The position numbers and the translations under genes were made by a program. DNA of 11,395 nt from JABCPE02 sp963517805 (GTDB taxonomy: Bacteria; Bacteroidota; Bacteroidia; Flavobacteriales; Weeksellaceae): NCBI GenBank assembly GCA_963517805.1, contig CAUQHD010000045.1:1-11395 (forward strand), read 5' to 3'. This document shows positions 1 through 8,213 of this stretch, in pieces. Every line of letters starts with the position of its first letter. The stretch's first letter is position 1. Below the pieces are notes generated by a model that had not been told where the DNA came from, did no database searches, and saw nothing but the letters and a program-made list of their open reading frames with translations.

Positions 1-117
1 GAGCTGATTAAAGTAAAGAAAATCATCCTTGTAGCAAAAAATACAGCAGATGAAGCGACTAGAAATCATTACGAAGATATGTTGATAAGACTAAATAGAG
101 CATTAGGAGAAAAATAA
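1..117 (+). CDS. 3' end of an unidentified gene (possible zinc-dependent metalloprotease)
   Basis: An open frame runs from the first base to a TAA at 115-117 and gives 38 C-terminal residues. They are charged and helical, ending in TRNHYEDMLIRLNRALGEK. The pattern 'AT-x2-HY-x3-L-x2-L-x2-AL' reminds me of the C-terminal helices of large Bacteroidota zinc-dependent metalloproteases (DUF5117/DUF4953 type), which are often encoded beside SusC/SusD pairs. That is a memory-based resemblance over a very short stretch and the catalytic region lies outside the window. Only 19 bp separate this stop from the susC-like start, with no terminator between them, so the gene is probably in the same operon. 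That a real gene ends here is well supported; its identity is not. Confidence 0.6.
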   Translation, partial: ELIKVKKIILVAKNTADEATRNHYEDMLIRLNRALGEK

Positions 118-136
118 TAAAATTTACAAACTAAAA

Positions 137-3100
137 ATGAGAAGAGCGAAATTTTTGTTGGGTCTTTTACCGAGTGTTCTTTGGGCGCAGAATACGCCTG
201 TAGACACCACTAAAACTAAGACCAAGGAGATAGATGAGGTCATCATCACTGGTTTCCAAAAGATAGAGAAAAGTAAAATCACATCTTCTGTGGATGTGGT
301 AAAAATGAAGGATATAGAGCAAAAGGCGGTAGCATCCATAGACCAGATGCTGCAGGGGAGAGTGCCAGGTTTGCTCGTTACGCCAGCATCAGGAACGCCA
401 GGGCAGATTGCACCTATCAGACTTAGGGGAACGGCTTCACTTTCGGGGCCTACTGACCCACTATGGGTTATAGATGGAATGCCGCTAGAAATGGGCGATG
501 CGCCTAAATATGATGCAGGAAAGGATATCAACGACCTTAAAAATTACTCTATCGCAGGGTTTAATCCAGAAGATATAGAGTCCATCACCGTGCTGAAAGA
601 TGCTTCGGCTACGGCAATCTATGGGGCAAGAGCAGCGAACGGGGTGATTTTGGTGACGACCAAAAGCGGGAAAAAAGGGCGAATGAATGTTAATTTCTCA
701 GCGAGTACATTTGTCAATTTAAGACCGAATTTTTCTAAACTTAATTTGATGAATTCCAATCAAAAAGTAGATTGGGAACTGATGATGGCTTCTCGTTCGG
801 ATTTAGACAATTACAGAAGAGACAATGGAGCAGTTGCAAGAATATTACTGGCAAATGGCGATTGGAATTTATTCCGTAGCAGTGGTTTTTCCGCGATTAG
901 TGAGGCTTCAAAAAGACAAATCAACGAATTGAGAGGAATTAACACCAATTGGGGAAATCTACTCTACAGAACTGCGATAAACAAGCAGTATGCTGTGAGT
1001 CTTTCTGGTGGATTGGATAATTATGCTTATTACGCTTCATTAGGATACTATGATGAGCAGTCTACGGTAATAGGTTCTGGTTTTGAGAGACTTAACCTTA
1101 CTTTTAAAAATGATTTTAAAATCAATAATAAAATAAAATTAGGTTTGTCCATATTCGGAACAAATACTAAGCAGTCTTCTTTCTTGTCTGATACTTCGGG
1201 GAATATCACGCCGACTTACTATTCCAGAAGTGCAAATCCTTATCTAAGACCAAAGGATGCAAATGGCAACTATGTCTATGACCCAAATGTGAACTATATG
1301 AACGGAGACACCAGAATTCCGTATAACTACATGGAGGAGAAGGATAATACGAGGTATGATTTGAACACAAAATCGCTTCGTGGTATTTTGAATTTGGATT
1401 ATAAAATATTCAAATTCTTGGAGTTTCGTTCTCAGTTGGGCATCCAGTATGAAAACCAAAAAACGGAAAAGTATGCCACAGAGCAGACTTATTTCCTTAG
1501 AAAAAGAAGAGATGCTTCTAAGAGAATTGTCGGAGGAAACACAATTTATATAATCCCAAAAGGCGATTATTACAACATTTCTAACGGGAATAGTTTTGAA
1601 TATAATTTTAAAAATATCTTAGAATTTAGCAAAAAGATAAACCGACATGATGTCAATCTCCTTGTAGGTTCAGAAATAAGAGAAACTAAATATAGAAATG
1701 TGACCAGCCAAATGTACGGCTACAACCCAAGACAGAAAACATCCATCCCTCTAAATACCCCAAATAGAGATATAAGAAATGCAAACTACCTTCCTGTGGT
1801 AGATACCGATGTTTCTAATGCTTATGCATCTTTCTTTGGGACAGCCTCTTATACTTTTGCTAATAGATATACATTCTTCGGAAGTGTGAGATATGATGGG
1901 ACAAACTTCTTCGGAGCGGAAACCAATAAACGCTGGAATCCTATCTGGGCAGCATCCGTAGCATGGAATGTGAAAAATGAGAACTTCTTGAAGGATAATA
2001 AAACCATCAGCATGTTCAAAATTCGTAGTTCCTATGGACTTCAGGGGAATATAGACCGAAATACTTCGCCTTTCTTCACAGGAAAATACGAAATAGCGAA
2101 AATCCTTAATCAGACAGAAAACACTATCAATGATGCAGGTGCGCCGAACCCATTGCTAAGATGGGAAAAAACCAGAACTGTGGATGTGGGATTGGATTTT
2201 GGATTGTTTAATAATAGAATTAATTTCAACCTTGACTTCTATCACAGAAAAGGAACAGACCTTTTGGGAGTGAAACAACTTCCACAAGAAACAGGATTTA
2301 ACCAAGTGAATGTAAACTGGGCGGAAGTTACCAATAAAGGTTTTGAGTTTTCTCTTTCTACCATAAATATCGATAGAGAAAAATTCAGATGGAGTACGAC
2401 TTTCAACATTGCCGCCAACCGAAGCAATATAGACCAAATTAACGAGGGGCTTAATAATTTTTATCCATCAGGAAAAGACTATCCTATCAATGCTGTTTTT
2501 GGTTTAAGGTCAGCAGGGCTGGATAGCAATGGACTTCCTCAGTTCTATGACAGAAACGGAAATATAGTTTCCACGATAGATTTTTATAGACTTTCCGACC
2601 CGTGGGGCGTGGGATACATTGAAAGTGAGTATCTTGCTAATGGAAATTTCAGAGATTTGTATACTTACATCGGAGATAGAGACCCTAAATTCTATGGAGG
2701 AATCACTAATACCTTTGATATAGGAAACTGGGACCTTACGATTTCTGCTGCATTTAATATAAATAAATGGGTGGTGGGTAATCCTCCTTATAACTTTACA
2801 ACAGTGGATAGAGGACAGAATAATTCTACGGATATTCTTAATGCTTGGACACCTAATAATACCAATACCACTCTTCCGAGAATTATAGGAGAAAATACTG
2901 TTCCGGGGCAGGAAATGGTTTATTTGTGGTATAACAACTTTGATTCTGCAGGGTCTTACAACCATTTTGACAGCTGGATGAAGAAAATGAGCTACATCAG
3001 AATAAACAACATTCGTTTAGGATATTCTCTGCCATCTTCTCTGCTTCATAATACAGGGATTAACTCCTTGAGATTCTATGTAGAGGGTAGAAATATGCTG

Positions 3101-3208
3101 GTTTTCGGGACTAATTATAAAGGATATTTTGACCCTGAAACCTATGGGAATCTATACGCCCAGCCTATTCAGAAATCTATTGTTTTTGGTTTAAATGTAA
3201 GTTTTTAA
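137..3208 (+). CDS. SusC/RagA-family TonB-dependent outer-membrane transporter
   Basis: This 1023-residue protein is the channel half of a SusC/SusD nutrient importer: a TonB-energised beta-barrel in the outer membrane. A short signal peptide (about residues 1-17, ending LWA|QN) is followed almost at once by a TonB-box-like EIDEVIITGF (31-40). The plug domain spans about 48-178 and carries the family signatures IRLRGTASL (94-102), PLWVIDGMP (108-116) and LKDASATAIYGARAANGVI (153-171). The rest has alternating aromatic/polar strands and ends in GLNVSF, with a terminal Phe typical of barrel proteins. The carboxypeptidase-regulatory-like domain that precedes the TonB box in many SusC proteins is absent. 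The stretch between VIDG and LKDAS is somewhat longer than I expect. The ATG at 137 is chosen because the signal peptide starts there. The gene lies 19 bp after the upstream stop and 21 bp before the susD-like gene, so they should be co-transcribed. The substrate cannot be told from sequence. Confidence 0.95.
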   Translation: MRRAKFLLGLLPSVLWAQNTPVDTTKTKTKEIDEVIITGFQKIEKSKITSSVDVVKMKDIEQKAVASIDQMLQGRVPGLLVTPASGTPGQIAPIRLRGTASLSGPTDPLWVIDGMPLEMGDAPKYDAGKDINDLKNYSIAGFNPEDIESITVLKDASATAIYGARAANGVILVTTKSGKKGRMNVNFSASTFVNLRPNFSKLNLMNSNQKVDWELMMASRSDLDNYRRDNGAVARILLANGDWNLFRSSGFSAISEASKRQINELRGINTNWGNLLYRTAINKQYAVSLSGGLDNYAYYASLGYYDEQSTVIGSGFERLNLTFKNDFKINNKIKLGLSIFGTNTKQSSFLSDTSGNITPTYYSRSANPYLRPKDANGNYVYDPNVNYMNGDTRIPYNYMEEKDNTRYDLNTKSLRGILNLDYKIFKFLEFRSQLGIQYENQKTEKYATEQTYFLRKRRDASKRIVGGNTIYIIPKGDYYNISNGNSFEYNFKNILEFSKKINRHDVNLLVGSEIRETKYRNVTSQMYGYNPRQKTSIPLNTPNRDIRNANYLPVVDTDVSNAYASFFGTASYTFANRYTFFGSVRYDGTNFFGAETNKRWNPIWAASVAWNVKNENFLKDNKTISMFKIRSSYGLQGNIDRNTSPFFTGKYEIAKILNQTENTINDAGAPNPLLRWEKTRTVDVGLDFGLFNNRINFNLDFYHRKGTDLLGVKQLPQETGFNQVNVNWAEVTNKGFEFSLSTINIDREKFRWSTTFNIAANRSNIDQINEGLNNFYPSGKDYPINAVFGLRSAGLDSNGLPQFYDRNGNIVSTIDFYRLSDPWGVGYIESEYLANGNFRDLYTYIGDRDPKFYGGITNTFDIGNWDLTISAAFNINKWVVGNPPYNFTTVDRGQNNSTDILNAWTPNNTNTTLPRIIGENTVPGQEMVYLWYNNFDSAGSYNHFDSWMKKMSYIRINNIRLGYSLPSSLLHNTGINSLRFYVEGRNMLVFGTNYKGYFDPETYGNLYAQPIQKSIVFGLNVSF

Positions 3209-3229
3209 TAATCAATAAATTATATAATA

Positions 3230-4546
3230 ATGAAAAAATATATCATAAAAGCCTTGTTCATCGGCGCTGTTCTATCTACAGGGCTTACTTCATGCGAAAG
3301 ATTTTTGGACATCACTCCTACGGGAAGAATTATCCCGCAGACAGAGGAAGATTTTCGTGCGCTTCTTACTCGCGCTTACAATATTTATCCTTCTCATAAA
3401 GCGTTAGCGAACCTTAAAACCGATGAAGTAAAAGCAGGAACGACCAACGAAAGTCTAAAGACAATTTTCACTTGGAGCGAAGCCTCTCCATTCCCTGGTT
3501 CTAAGGATTTTCCGTACATTAGTTTTTATCAGACGATTTTCTATTCTAATTATATTATAGAAAACACGCTGAAATACAATGCTTCCACTTTAGAAATCAA
3601 TCAGATTTTGGGCGAAGCCTATGCATTGAGAGCTTATACTTATTTTGAGCTGATAAACCTCTATGCTCCAGTTTATACAGGAAGCAATGGTTCCGCGAAA
3701 GCCGTTCCGCTGTTAACAAGTCCTCAACTGGAGGGAGATTTTCCTCGTGCGACATTGGACGAGGTGTATGCACAGATTCTTTCTGATCTTGATAAGGCTT
3801 TGACTTTACTTAACAAAAGCCAATTTGATGAAGGGTATAACTATCGTTTCACTACTGTGGCAGCTCATGCCCTGAAAGCTCGTGTTCATCAGTATCGTGG
3901 AGAATGGGCTAATGCTCTGGCGGAAGCAGAAACTGTCCTTGCGGCGAAGTCTACATTGGTGGATTTTAATGCTTTTACATTTCTTCCAAGTAGCTATAAA
4001 TCAGTGGAATCTATCATGAATTTGGATGCGGGAGTTACCAGCGAGACCAGTAGTTTTGCTATGGTGAGCAATGAGCATCTTGCGCTTTTTGACCAAACGA
4101 ATGATTTGCGTTTTGCTAAATACTTTGATGCTGATGTCACGAATTATAGAACGAAAAAATTCAGCAGTTCTAATGAATTCAAAGTTTCTTTCCGAGTAGG
4201 AGAAGTGATGCTCATAAAAGCTGAAGCTTTAGCAAGATTAGGAAGAGAAACAGATTCTAAAAATACTCTATTGGCTTTAGCAGCGAAGAGATATAATGTT
4301 ACGGGATTAGCGAATTTTACAACGACTATTAACGGGCTTTCTGGTAACGCATATTATACAGAACTGCTAAAAGAAAGAGCGAGAGAAACTTCATTCGAAG
4401 GGCTTCGTTGGTTTGATTTAAGAAGAACTACCCAGCCTTCCATTATCCATATTTATGATGGAACTACTTACACGCTCAGCTCTGGAGATGCCCGCTATAC
4501 GCTGCCTTTCCCAAGAGAAGCAAGACTCAAAAATCCTAATTTATAA
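3230..4546 (+). CDS. SusD/RagB-family nutrient-binding outer-membrane lipoprotein
   Basis: The 438-residue product starts with a lipoprotein signal peptide: basic MKKYIIK, a hydrophobic core, then lipobox LTSC with the acylated Cys at residue 22. The mature start CERFLDITPTGRI is the classic SusD N-terminus. Residues of the type EAYALRAYTYFELINLYAPVY (about 129-149) and AAHALKARVHQYRGEWANAL (about 211-230) are the TPR-like helices that pack SusD onto SusC. The C-terminal part contains KERARETSFEGLRWFDLRR and ends in LPFPREARLKNPNL, typical of the SusD_RagB domain. It would form the surface lid that binds substrate over the preceding SusC barrel. It is somewhat shorter than the roughly 500 residues common in the family but looks intact at both ends. 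It is the last gene of the operon; an intrinsic terminator begins 5 bp after the stop. The ligand is unknown. Confidence 0.95.
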   Translation: MKKYIIKALFIGAVLSTGLTSCERFLDITPTGRIIPQTEEDFRALLTRAYNIYPSHKALANLKTDEVKAGTTNESLKTIFTWSEASPFPGSKDFPYISFYQTIFYSNYIIENTLKYNASTLEINQILGEAYALRAYTYFELINLYAPVYTGSNGSAKAVPLLTSPQLEGDFPRATLDEVYAQILSDLDKALTLLNKSQFDEGYNYRFTTVAAHALKARVHQYRGEWANALAEAETVLAAKSTLVDFNAFTFLPSSYKSVESIMNLDAGVTSETSSFAMVSNEHLALFDQTNDLRFAKYFDADVTNYRTKKFSSSNEFKVSFRVGEVMLIKAEALARLGRETDSKNTLLALAAKRYNVTGLANFTTTINGLSGNAYYTELLKERARETSFEGLRWFDLRRTTQPSIIHIYDGTTYTLSSGDARYTLPFPREARLKNPNL

Positions 4547-4550
4547 ACCT

Positions 4551-4581
4551 AAAAAGCCATTCACACCGAATGGCTTTTTTT
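4551..4581 (+). terminator. Intrinsic terminator of the susCD operon
   Basis: A perfect 12-bp inverted repeat, AAAAAGCCATTC (4551-4562) with GAATGGCTTTTT (4568-4579), flanks a 5-nt loop and runs into a T tract ending at 4581. It lies directly after the susD stop and 25 bp before the valS promoter, so it should insulate the two transcription units. Confidence 0.93.
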
Positions 4582-4605
4582 ATTTTGGTTAATTTTGAAT
4601 AAAAA

Positions 4606-4638
4606 TTGCAATAATTTTGTTGCTTTATCCTATTTTTG
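4606..4638 (+). promoter_or_regulatory. valS promoter (Bacteroidota -33/-7 type)
   Basis: TATTTTTG at 4631-4638 matches the Bacteroidota -7 consensus TAnnTTTG. A TTG at 4606-4608 lies 22 nt upstream, within the usual 17-23 nt spacing for the -33 element. The -7 box ends 20 bp before the valS ATG at 4659 and just after the susCD terminator. The assignment rests on pattern matching only. Confidence 0.7.
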
Positions 4639-4658
4639 CAAATCTAAAAAATAATAAA

Positions 4659-7274
4659 ATGGCAATTCCAGATAAATACAATCCACAAGAAACGGAACAA
4701 AAATGGTACAGCTACTGGCTGGAAAACAAATTTTTCCACTCCGAACCGAATGATAAACCGCCTTACACCATTGTCATTCCGCCGCCCAATGTTACAGGGA
4801 TTCTGCACATGGGACACATGCTGAATAACACCATTCAGGATGTTTTGGTGAGAAGAGCCAGAATGAAAGGCTTTAATGCCTGCTGGGTGCCAGGGACAGA
4901 CCATGCGTCCATCGCTACAGAGGCGAAAGTAGTGGCTAAGCTGAAAGAACAGGGCGTTAGCAAATCGGATATTACCCGAGAGGAATTTCTAAAACACGCT
5001 TGGGACTGGACAAATCAGTATGGTGGAACTATCCTTGAACAGCTTAAAAAACTGGGTTGTTCTTGCGACTGGGACAGAACTCGTTTCACATTGGAGGAAA
5101 AACTCTCTCAGCAGGTGATAAAATCTTTTGTTGATTTGTATAACAAAGGGCTGATTTACCGTGGTTACAGAATGGTAAACTGGGATCCAGAGGCGAAAAC
5201 TAACATTTCCGATGAGGAAGTGATTTTCAAGGAGCAAAACGGAAAATTATATTTCTTAAAATACCAAATAGAAGGCTCAGAGGAGTTTCTTACCGTGGCT
5301 ACCACTCGTCCAGAAACTATCTTTGGTGATGTGGCGATTTGTGTAAATCCTAATGATGAGAGATATGCCCATCTGAAAGGGAAAAAAGCCATTGTTCCGA
5401 TTGTAAATCGTGCAATTCCGATTATTGAGGATGGTTATGTGGATATAGAATTTGGGACAGGAGCCTTGAAAATTACTCCTGCTCACGATGTCAATGATTA
5501 TGAAATCGGGCAGAAACACAACCTTCCGATGCTTGATATCTTGGATGATGATGCCAACCTAAACGAGCATGGTCTGCATTATGCAGGGAAAAATCGTTTT
5601 GAGGTAAGAAAAGCCATTGCCAAAGAATTAGAGGATAAAAATCTTTTGCTAAAAGCCGAAGATTATGTAAATAAAGTAGGAACTTCCGAGAGAACAGGAG
5701 CTGTGATAGAGCCAAAAATATCACAACAGTGGTTTTTGAAAATGTCTGAAATCGCAAAACCTGCTCTGGATGTAGTGATGAATGATGAAATAAAATTCCA
5801 TCCCGAAAAGTTCAAAAACACCTATAAACACTGGATGGAAAACATCCGCGACTGGAATATTTCGCGACAGCTATGGTGGGGACAGCGTATTCCAGCGTAT
5901 TACTATGGCGAGGGCCAAAATGATTTTGTAGTGGCTGAAAGCATCGATAAAGCCCTAGAATCAGCAAAGGAAAAAACTGAAAATCCTAATTTAAAAATTA
6001 CTGACCTTCGCCAAGATGAAGATGCTCTGGACACTTGGTTCTCTTCTTGGCTGTGGCCGATGTCTGTTTTTGATGGACTTTTAGACCCTGAAAATAAGGA
6101 TATTAACTATTATTACCCAACGGCAGATTTGGTTACAGGGCCAGATATTATTTTCTTCTGGGTGGCTCGTATGATAATGGCAGGGCTGGAATGGAGAGGA
6201 AAAGTTCCGTTTAAAAATGTTTATTTCACAGGGATTGTAAGGGATAAACAAAGAAGAAAAATGTCCAAATCTCTGGGAAATTCACCAGACCCGTTAGAAT
6301 TGATTGACAAATATGGTGCGGACAGCGTGAGAGTGGGGATTTTGCTGAGTTCTGCGGCTGGAAACGACCTTCTTTTTGATGAGGATTTGATGCTGCAAGG
6401 AAGAAACTTTGCAACGAAAATTTATAATGCATTTAAGCTGACACAAAGCTGGACAAAAGAAGCAAAACCAGCTGGAGAGGCTGAAAAACAAACAATCATT
6501 TGGTTTGAAAATCAGATGAATAAAACCATCAGCGAAATCAACGATCAGTTTGAGAAATTCCGAATTTCAGATGCTCTGCATTTGCTTTACAAATTGATTT
6601 GGGACGACTTCTGTTCGTGGTATTTGGAAGCGGTGAAACCTAATTTTGGGGAAAGTATTTCTCAGGAGGTTTATGACCAAACCATCAAGTTCTTTGAGGA
6701 GCTGATGAGACTTCTTCATCCGTTTATGCCGTTCCTTACGGAGGAACTTTATCAGCATATCGCGGAGCGAAACACATCGGAAGCGCTCGTTATCGCCCAG
6801 CAGAAAAATGCAGAAAGTTTTGATGAAAATATCATTTCAGCATTTGATACCGCGAAAGAAATCATCTCAGGTGTGAGAAATTACCGCCAAAGCAAAGGAA
6901 TTTCGCCAAGGGAAGAAGTGAAATTATTCACCAGCGAAATCTCTTTTGCGAATGAAAATGTAATCAGAAAACTGGCGAACATCTCTGAAATTCATTATTC
7001 CGAGAAAACGGATAAGCCGAGCTTCACTTTCTTAGTGGGAGCGGTGGAAATCTCTGTTCCGCTGAGCGAAAACTTAGATTTGGGCGAAGAAAAAAAGAAA
7101 ACCGAAGAAGAATTGGCTTACTTAAAAGGCTTTTTGGTTTCGGTGGAGAAAAAACTGAGCAATGAAAAATTCGTAGCCAACGCCAAACCTGAAATTGTAG
7201 AAACTGAGCGTAAAAAACAAAAAGATACGCTGGAGAAAATCGCGATTTTGGAGGAGAAATTGAAAGGATTGTAA
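4659..7274 (+). CDS. valS: Valyl-tRNA synthetase (EC 6.1.1.9)
   Basis: This cytosolic class I synthetase (871 residues) attaches valine to tRNA-Val and hydrolyses mischarged threonyl-tRNA. The HIGH motif is HMGH (50-53) within PPPNVTGILHMGH, and the KMSKS loop is intact at 534-538. The editing (CP1) domain is marked by TTRPETIFGD (215-224) and by HDVNDYE (276-282), whose Asp residues line the editing pocket in the family. GTDHASIATE, WWGQRIPAYY and DALDTWFSSWLWP are further Rossmann-fold and specificity signatures of ValRS. The anticodon-binding domain follows at about 640-780, and a lysine/glutamate-rich C-terminal coiled coil (about 805-871) ends the protein as is usual. The frame stays open up to a TTG at 4617, but that would put the promoter inside the gene, so the ATG at 4659 is preferred. 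It is transcribed alone and nothing is missing. Confidence 0.98.
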   Translation: MAIPDKYNPQETEQKWYSYWLENKFFHSEPNDKPPYTIVIPPPNVTGILHMGHMLNNTIQDVLVRRARMKGFNACWVPGTDHASIATEAKVVAKLKEQGVSKSDITREEFLKHAWDWTNQYGGTILEQLKKLGCSCDWDRTRFTLEEKLSQQVIKSFVDLYNKGLIYRGYRMVNWDPEAKTNISDEEVIFKEQNGKLYFLKYQIEGSEEFLTVATTRPETIFGDVAICVNPNDERYAHLKGKKAIVPIVNRAIPIIEDGYVDIEFGTGALKITPAHDVNDYEIGQKHNLPMLDILDDDANLNEHGLHYAGKNRFEVRKAIAKELEDKNLLLKAEDYVNKVGTSERTGAVIEPKISQQWFLKMSEIAKPALDVVMNDEIKFHPEKFKNTYKHWMENIRDWNISRQLWWGQRIPAYYYGEGQNDFVVAESIDKALESAKEKTENPNLKITDLRQDEDALDTWFSSWLWPMSVFDGLLDPENKDINYYYPTADLVTGPDIIFFWVARMIMAGLEWRGKVPFKNVYFTGIVRDKQRRKMSKSLGNSPDPLELIDKYGADSVRVGILLSSAAGNDLLFDEDLMLQGRNFATKIYNAFKLTQSWTKEAKPAGEAEKQTIIWFENQMNKTISEINDQFEKFRISDALHLLYKLIWDDFCSWYLEAVKPNFGESISQEVYDQTIKFFEELMRLLHPFMPFLTEELYQHIAERNTSEALVIAQQKNAESFDENIISAFDTAKEIISGVRNYRQSKGISPREEVKLFTSEISFANENVIRKLANISEIHYSEKTDKPSFTFLVGAVEISVPLSENLDLGEEKKKTEEELAYLKGFLVSVEKKLSNEKFVANAKPEIVETERKKQKDTLEKIAILEEKLKGL

Positions 7275-7302
7275 TAAAAACAACAAATTTTATTTAGGAA
7301 AC

Positions 7303-7367
7303 CATTTATTTTGAACAAAATAAGATTTCTTATTTCGTAAAAATCATTAGTTTTGAAACAAATAAGA
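7303..7367 (+). repeat. Direct-repeat pair with internal palindrome upstream of the DUF6261-like gene
   Basis: Two 23-nt copies, 7303-7325 and 7345-7367, match at 19 of 23 positions. Both follow the pattern CATT-x2-TTTTGAA-x2-AAATAAGA. Their start-to-start distance is 42 nt, about four turns of B-DNA, so both copies would face the same side of the helix. Overlapping the end of the first copy is a palindrome with 8-bp arms, AAATAAGATTTCTTATTT (7318-7335). The AT-rich stem has no following T tract, so it is not a good terminator for valS. A duplicated promoter region or paired binding sites for a regulator are possible readings; neither is proven. Confidence 0.5.
7348..7355 (+). promoter_or_regulatory. 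Possible -7 box for the DUF6261-like gene
   Basis: TAGTTTTG fits the TAnnTTTG consensus and lies 53 bp before the ATG at 7409, inside the second direct-repeat copy. No TTG occurs at the expected -33 distance; the palindrome 7318-7335 occupies that region instead. This may be a weak or regulated promoter. Confidence 0.4.
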
Positions 7368-7408
7368 CGAGTGATTATAAAAAATAAATAATTTAAAAAT
7401 AAAATAAT

Positions 7409-8149
7409 ATGGAAAAATTAAGCACCCAAGCCAGAGTATCCGAAATCGGCGACCTTGCCCTTCGCTGGGTAGAACTTTACAGGAAAAGTCCTGAGGTGAA
7501 TGATGACAGATACCTTAGAATTTTCTTTGATGAATTAGAGAAACTCTCGGGACAAATTACCGATGCGGTGAAACGCGAAACGGTATTCTCCAAATTAGAA
7601 GATGCCGATGCACAGAGGGACAAAGCACTGCGGGCGCTGGGAAAAATCTTCAGCGGTTACAAAAATATCGCACTGCCGCACATACAGGAGCACGGCGAAA
7701 AACTCTCCGAAGTGTTCAAAAAATATGGTGCCAAGACGGCGCAGAAATCTTATTCGGAGGAAACCCACCTTATAGAATCATTACTAAAAGAACTGCAAAA
7801 ACCTGATATGATGCTGAGTGTCTCTGCCCTCATGGGCGTTTCGGAAGCCGTAGCCGAGCTGAGAATGAAGCAGGATGCCTTCGCCGAAGTCCGTTCTAAA
7901 TATGATGATTCGGTAGCAAAACATCAAACCTCGCCGAGTGCTTCCACACTGAAAAAGCCTTTATTTGAACTTATTAACAAGAAACTTGTAACTTACCTTA
8001 GCGCCATGGAAATCGTGGAAAAAGAGAAGTTCGGCGGTTTTGTTGCTTCATCAAATCAGATAATTGACAGTATCAATACCAATATAAAGGCGAGAACAAA
8101 GAAAGACAAAGCAGCAAAAGAAAAAACCGGCGAGAAAGCCAAAAAGTAA
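7409..8149 (+). CDS. DUF6261-like helical protein of unknown function
   Basis: The 246-residue product has no signal peptide or membrane segment and is predicted to be almost wholly alpha-helical and cytoplasmic. The N-terminal pattern (ALRWVELYRKS, then a long amphipathic helix with DDRYLRIFFDELEKLSGQI, then DADAQRDKALRALGKIFSGY) resembles DUF6261 proteins, which I know from Chryseobacterium and Bacteroides. The call is from memory. The middle (about 85-160) has further heptad-like helices, and the tail from about residue 228 is a lysine/alanine-rich, probably disordered stretch (KARTKKDKAAKEKTGEKAKK). Start choice is clear: the ATG at 7409 follows an A-rich leader and the hallmark helix begins soon after. 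It stands alone between the repeat-bearing gap and a hairpin terminator. Two 60-bp spot counts within it gave 52% and 45% G+C against 35% in one valS stretch. I assign no function. Confidence 0.85.
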   Translation: MEKLSTQARVSEIGDLALRWVELYRKSPEVNDDRYLRIFFDELEKLSGQITDAVKRETVFSKLEDADAQRDKALRALGKIFSGYKNIALPHIQEHGEKLSEVFKKYGAKTAQKSYSEETHLIESLLKELQKPDMMLSVSALMGVSEAVAELRMKQDAFAEVRSKYDDSVAKHQTSPSASTLKKPLFELINKKLVTYLSAMEIVEKEKFGGFVASSNQIIDSINTNIKARTKKDKAAKEKTGEKAKK

Positions 8150-8175
8150 AGCAGAAAACTCTGCAGATAGATATG

Positions 8176-8212
8176 AAAACTCACTCTTGCGCAGGTGCAG
8201 GGGGAGTTTTTT
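8176..8212 (+). terminator. Terminator between convergent genes
   Basis: AAAACTC (8176-8182) pairs with GAGTTTT (8204-8210) and is followed by TT. Inner G/C pairs extend the stem imperfectly to a loop around 8191-8196. It lies 27 bp after the DUF6261-like stop and just before the stop of the convergent thioesterase gene. On the opposite strand the hairpin is followed by only four T residues, so it may serve both directions but suits the plus strand better. Confidence 0.7.
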
Positions 8213-8213
8213 A

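Noticed and set aside
124..531. Minus-strand open frame of 135 residues overlapping the start of the susC-like gene
   Set aside because: It lies opposite the highly conserved plug region of the SusC protein, has no recognisable domain and extends into the intergenic leader; it is a shadow frame.
2510..2965. Minus-strand open frame of 151 residues inside the susC-like gene
   Set aside because: It is antisense to the beta-barrel coding region, has Ser/Ile/Arg-rich composition typical of reversed codons and no start context or family resemblance.
4617..4658. Upstream TTG start extending ValS by 14 residues
   Set aside because: The extension contains the -7 promoter box and is not hydrophilic N-terminal sequence typical of ValRS; the ATG at 4659 gives the usual N-terminus.
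7318..7335. Palindrome considered as a terminator for valS
   Set aside because: The stem is almost all A/T and is followed by CGTAA and not a T tract, so it lacks the features of an intrinsic terminator.
7275..7408. Possible small RNA or CRISPR-like repeat array in the gap after valS
   Set aside because: There are only two imperfect copies with a 42-nt period and no spacer series, no cas genes and no terminator that would define an RNA.
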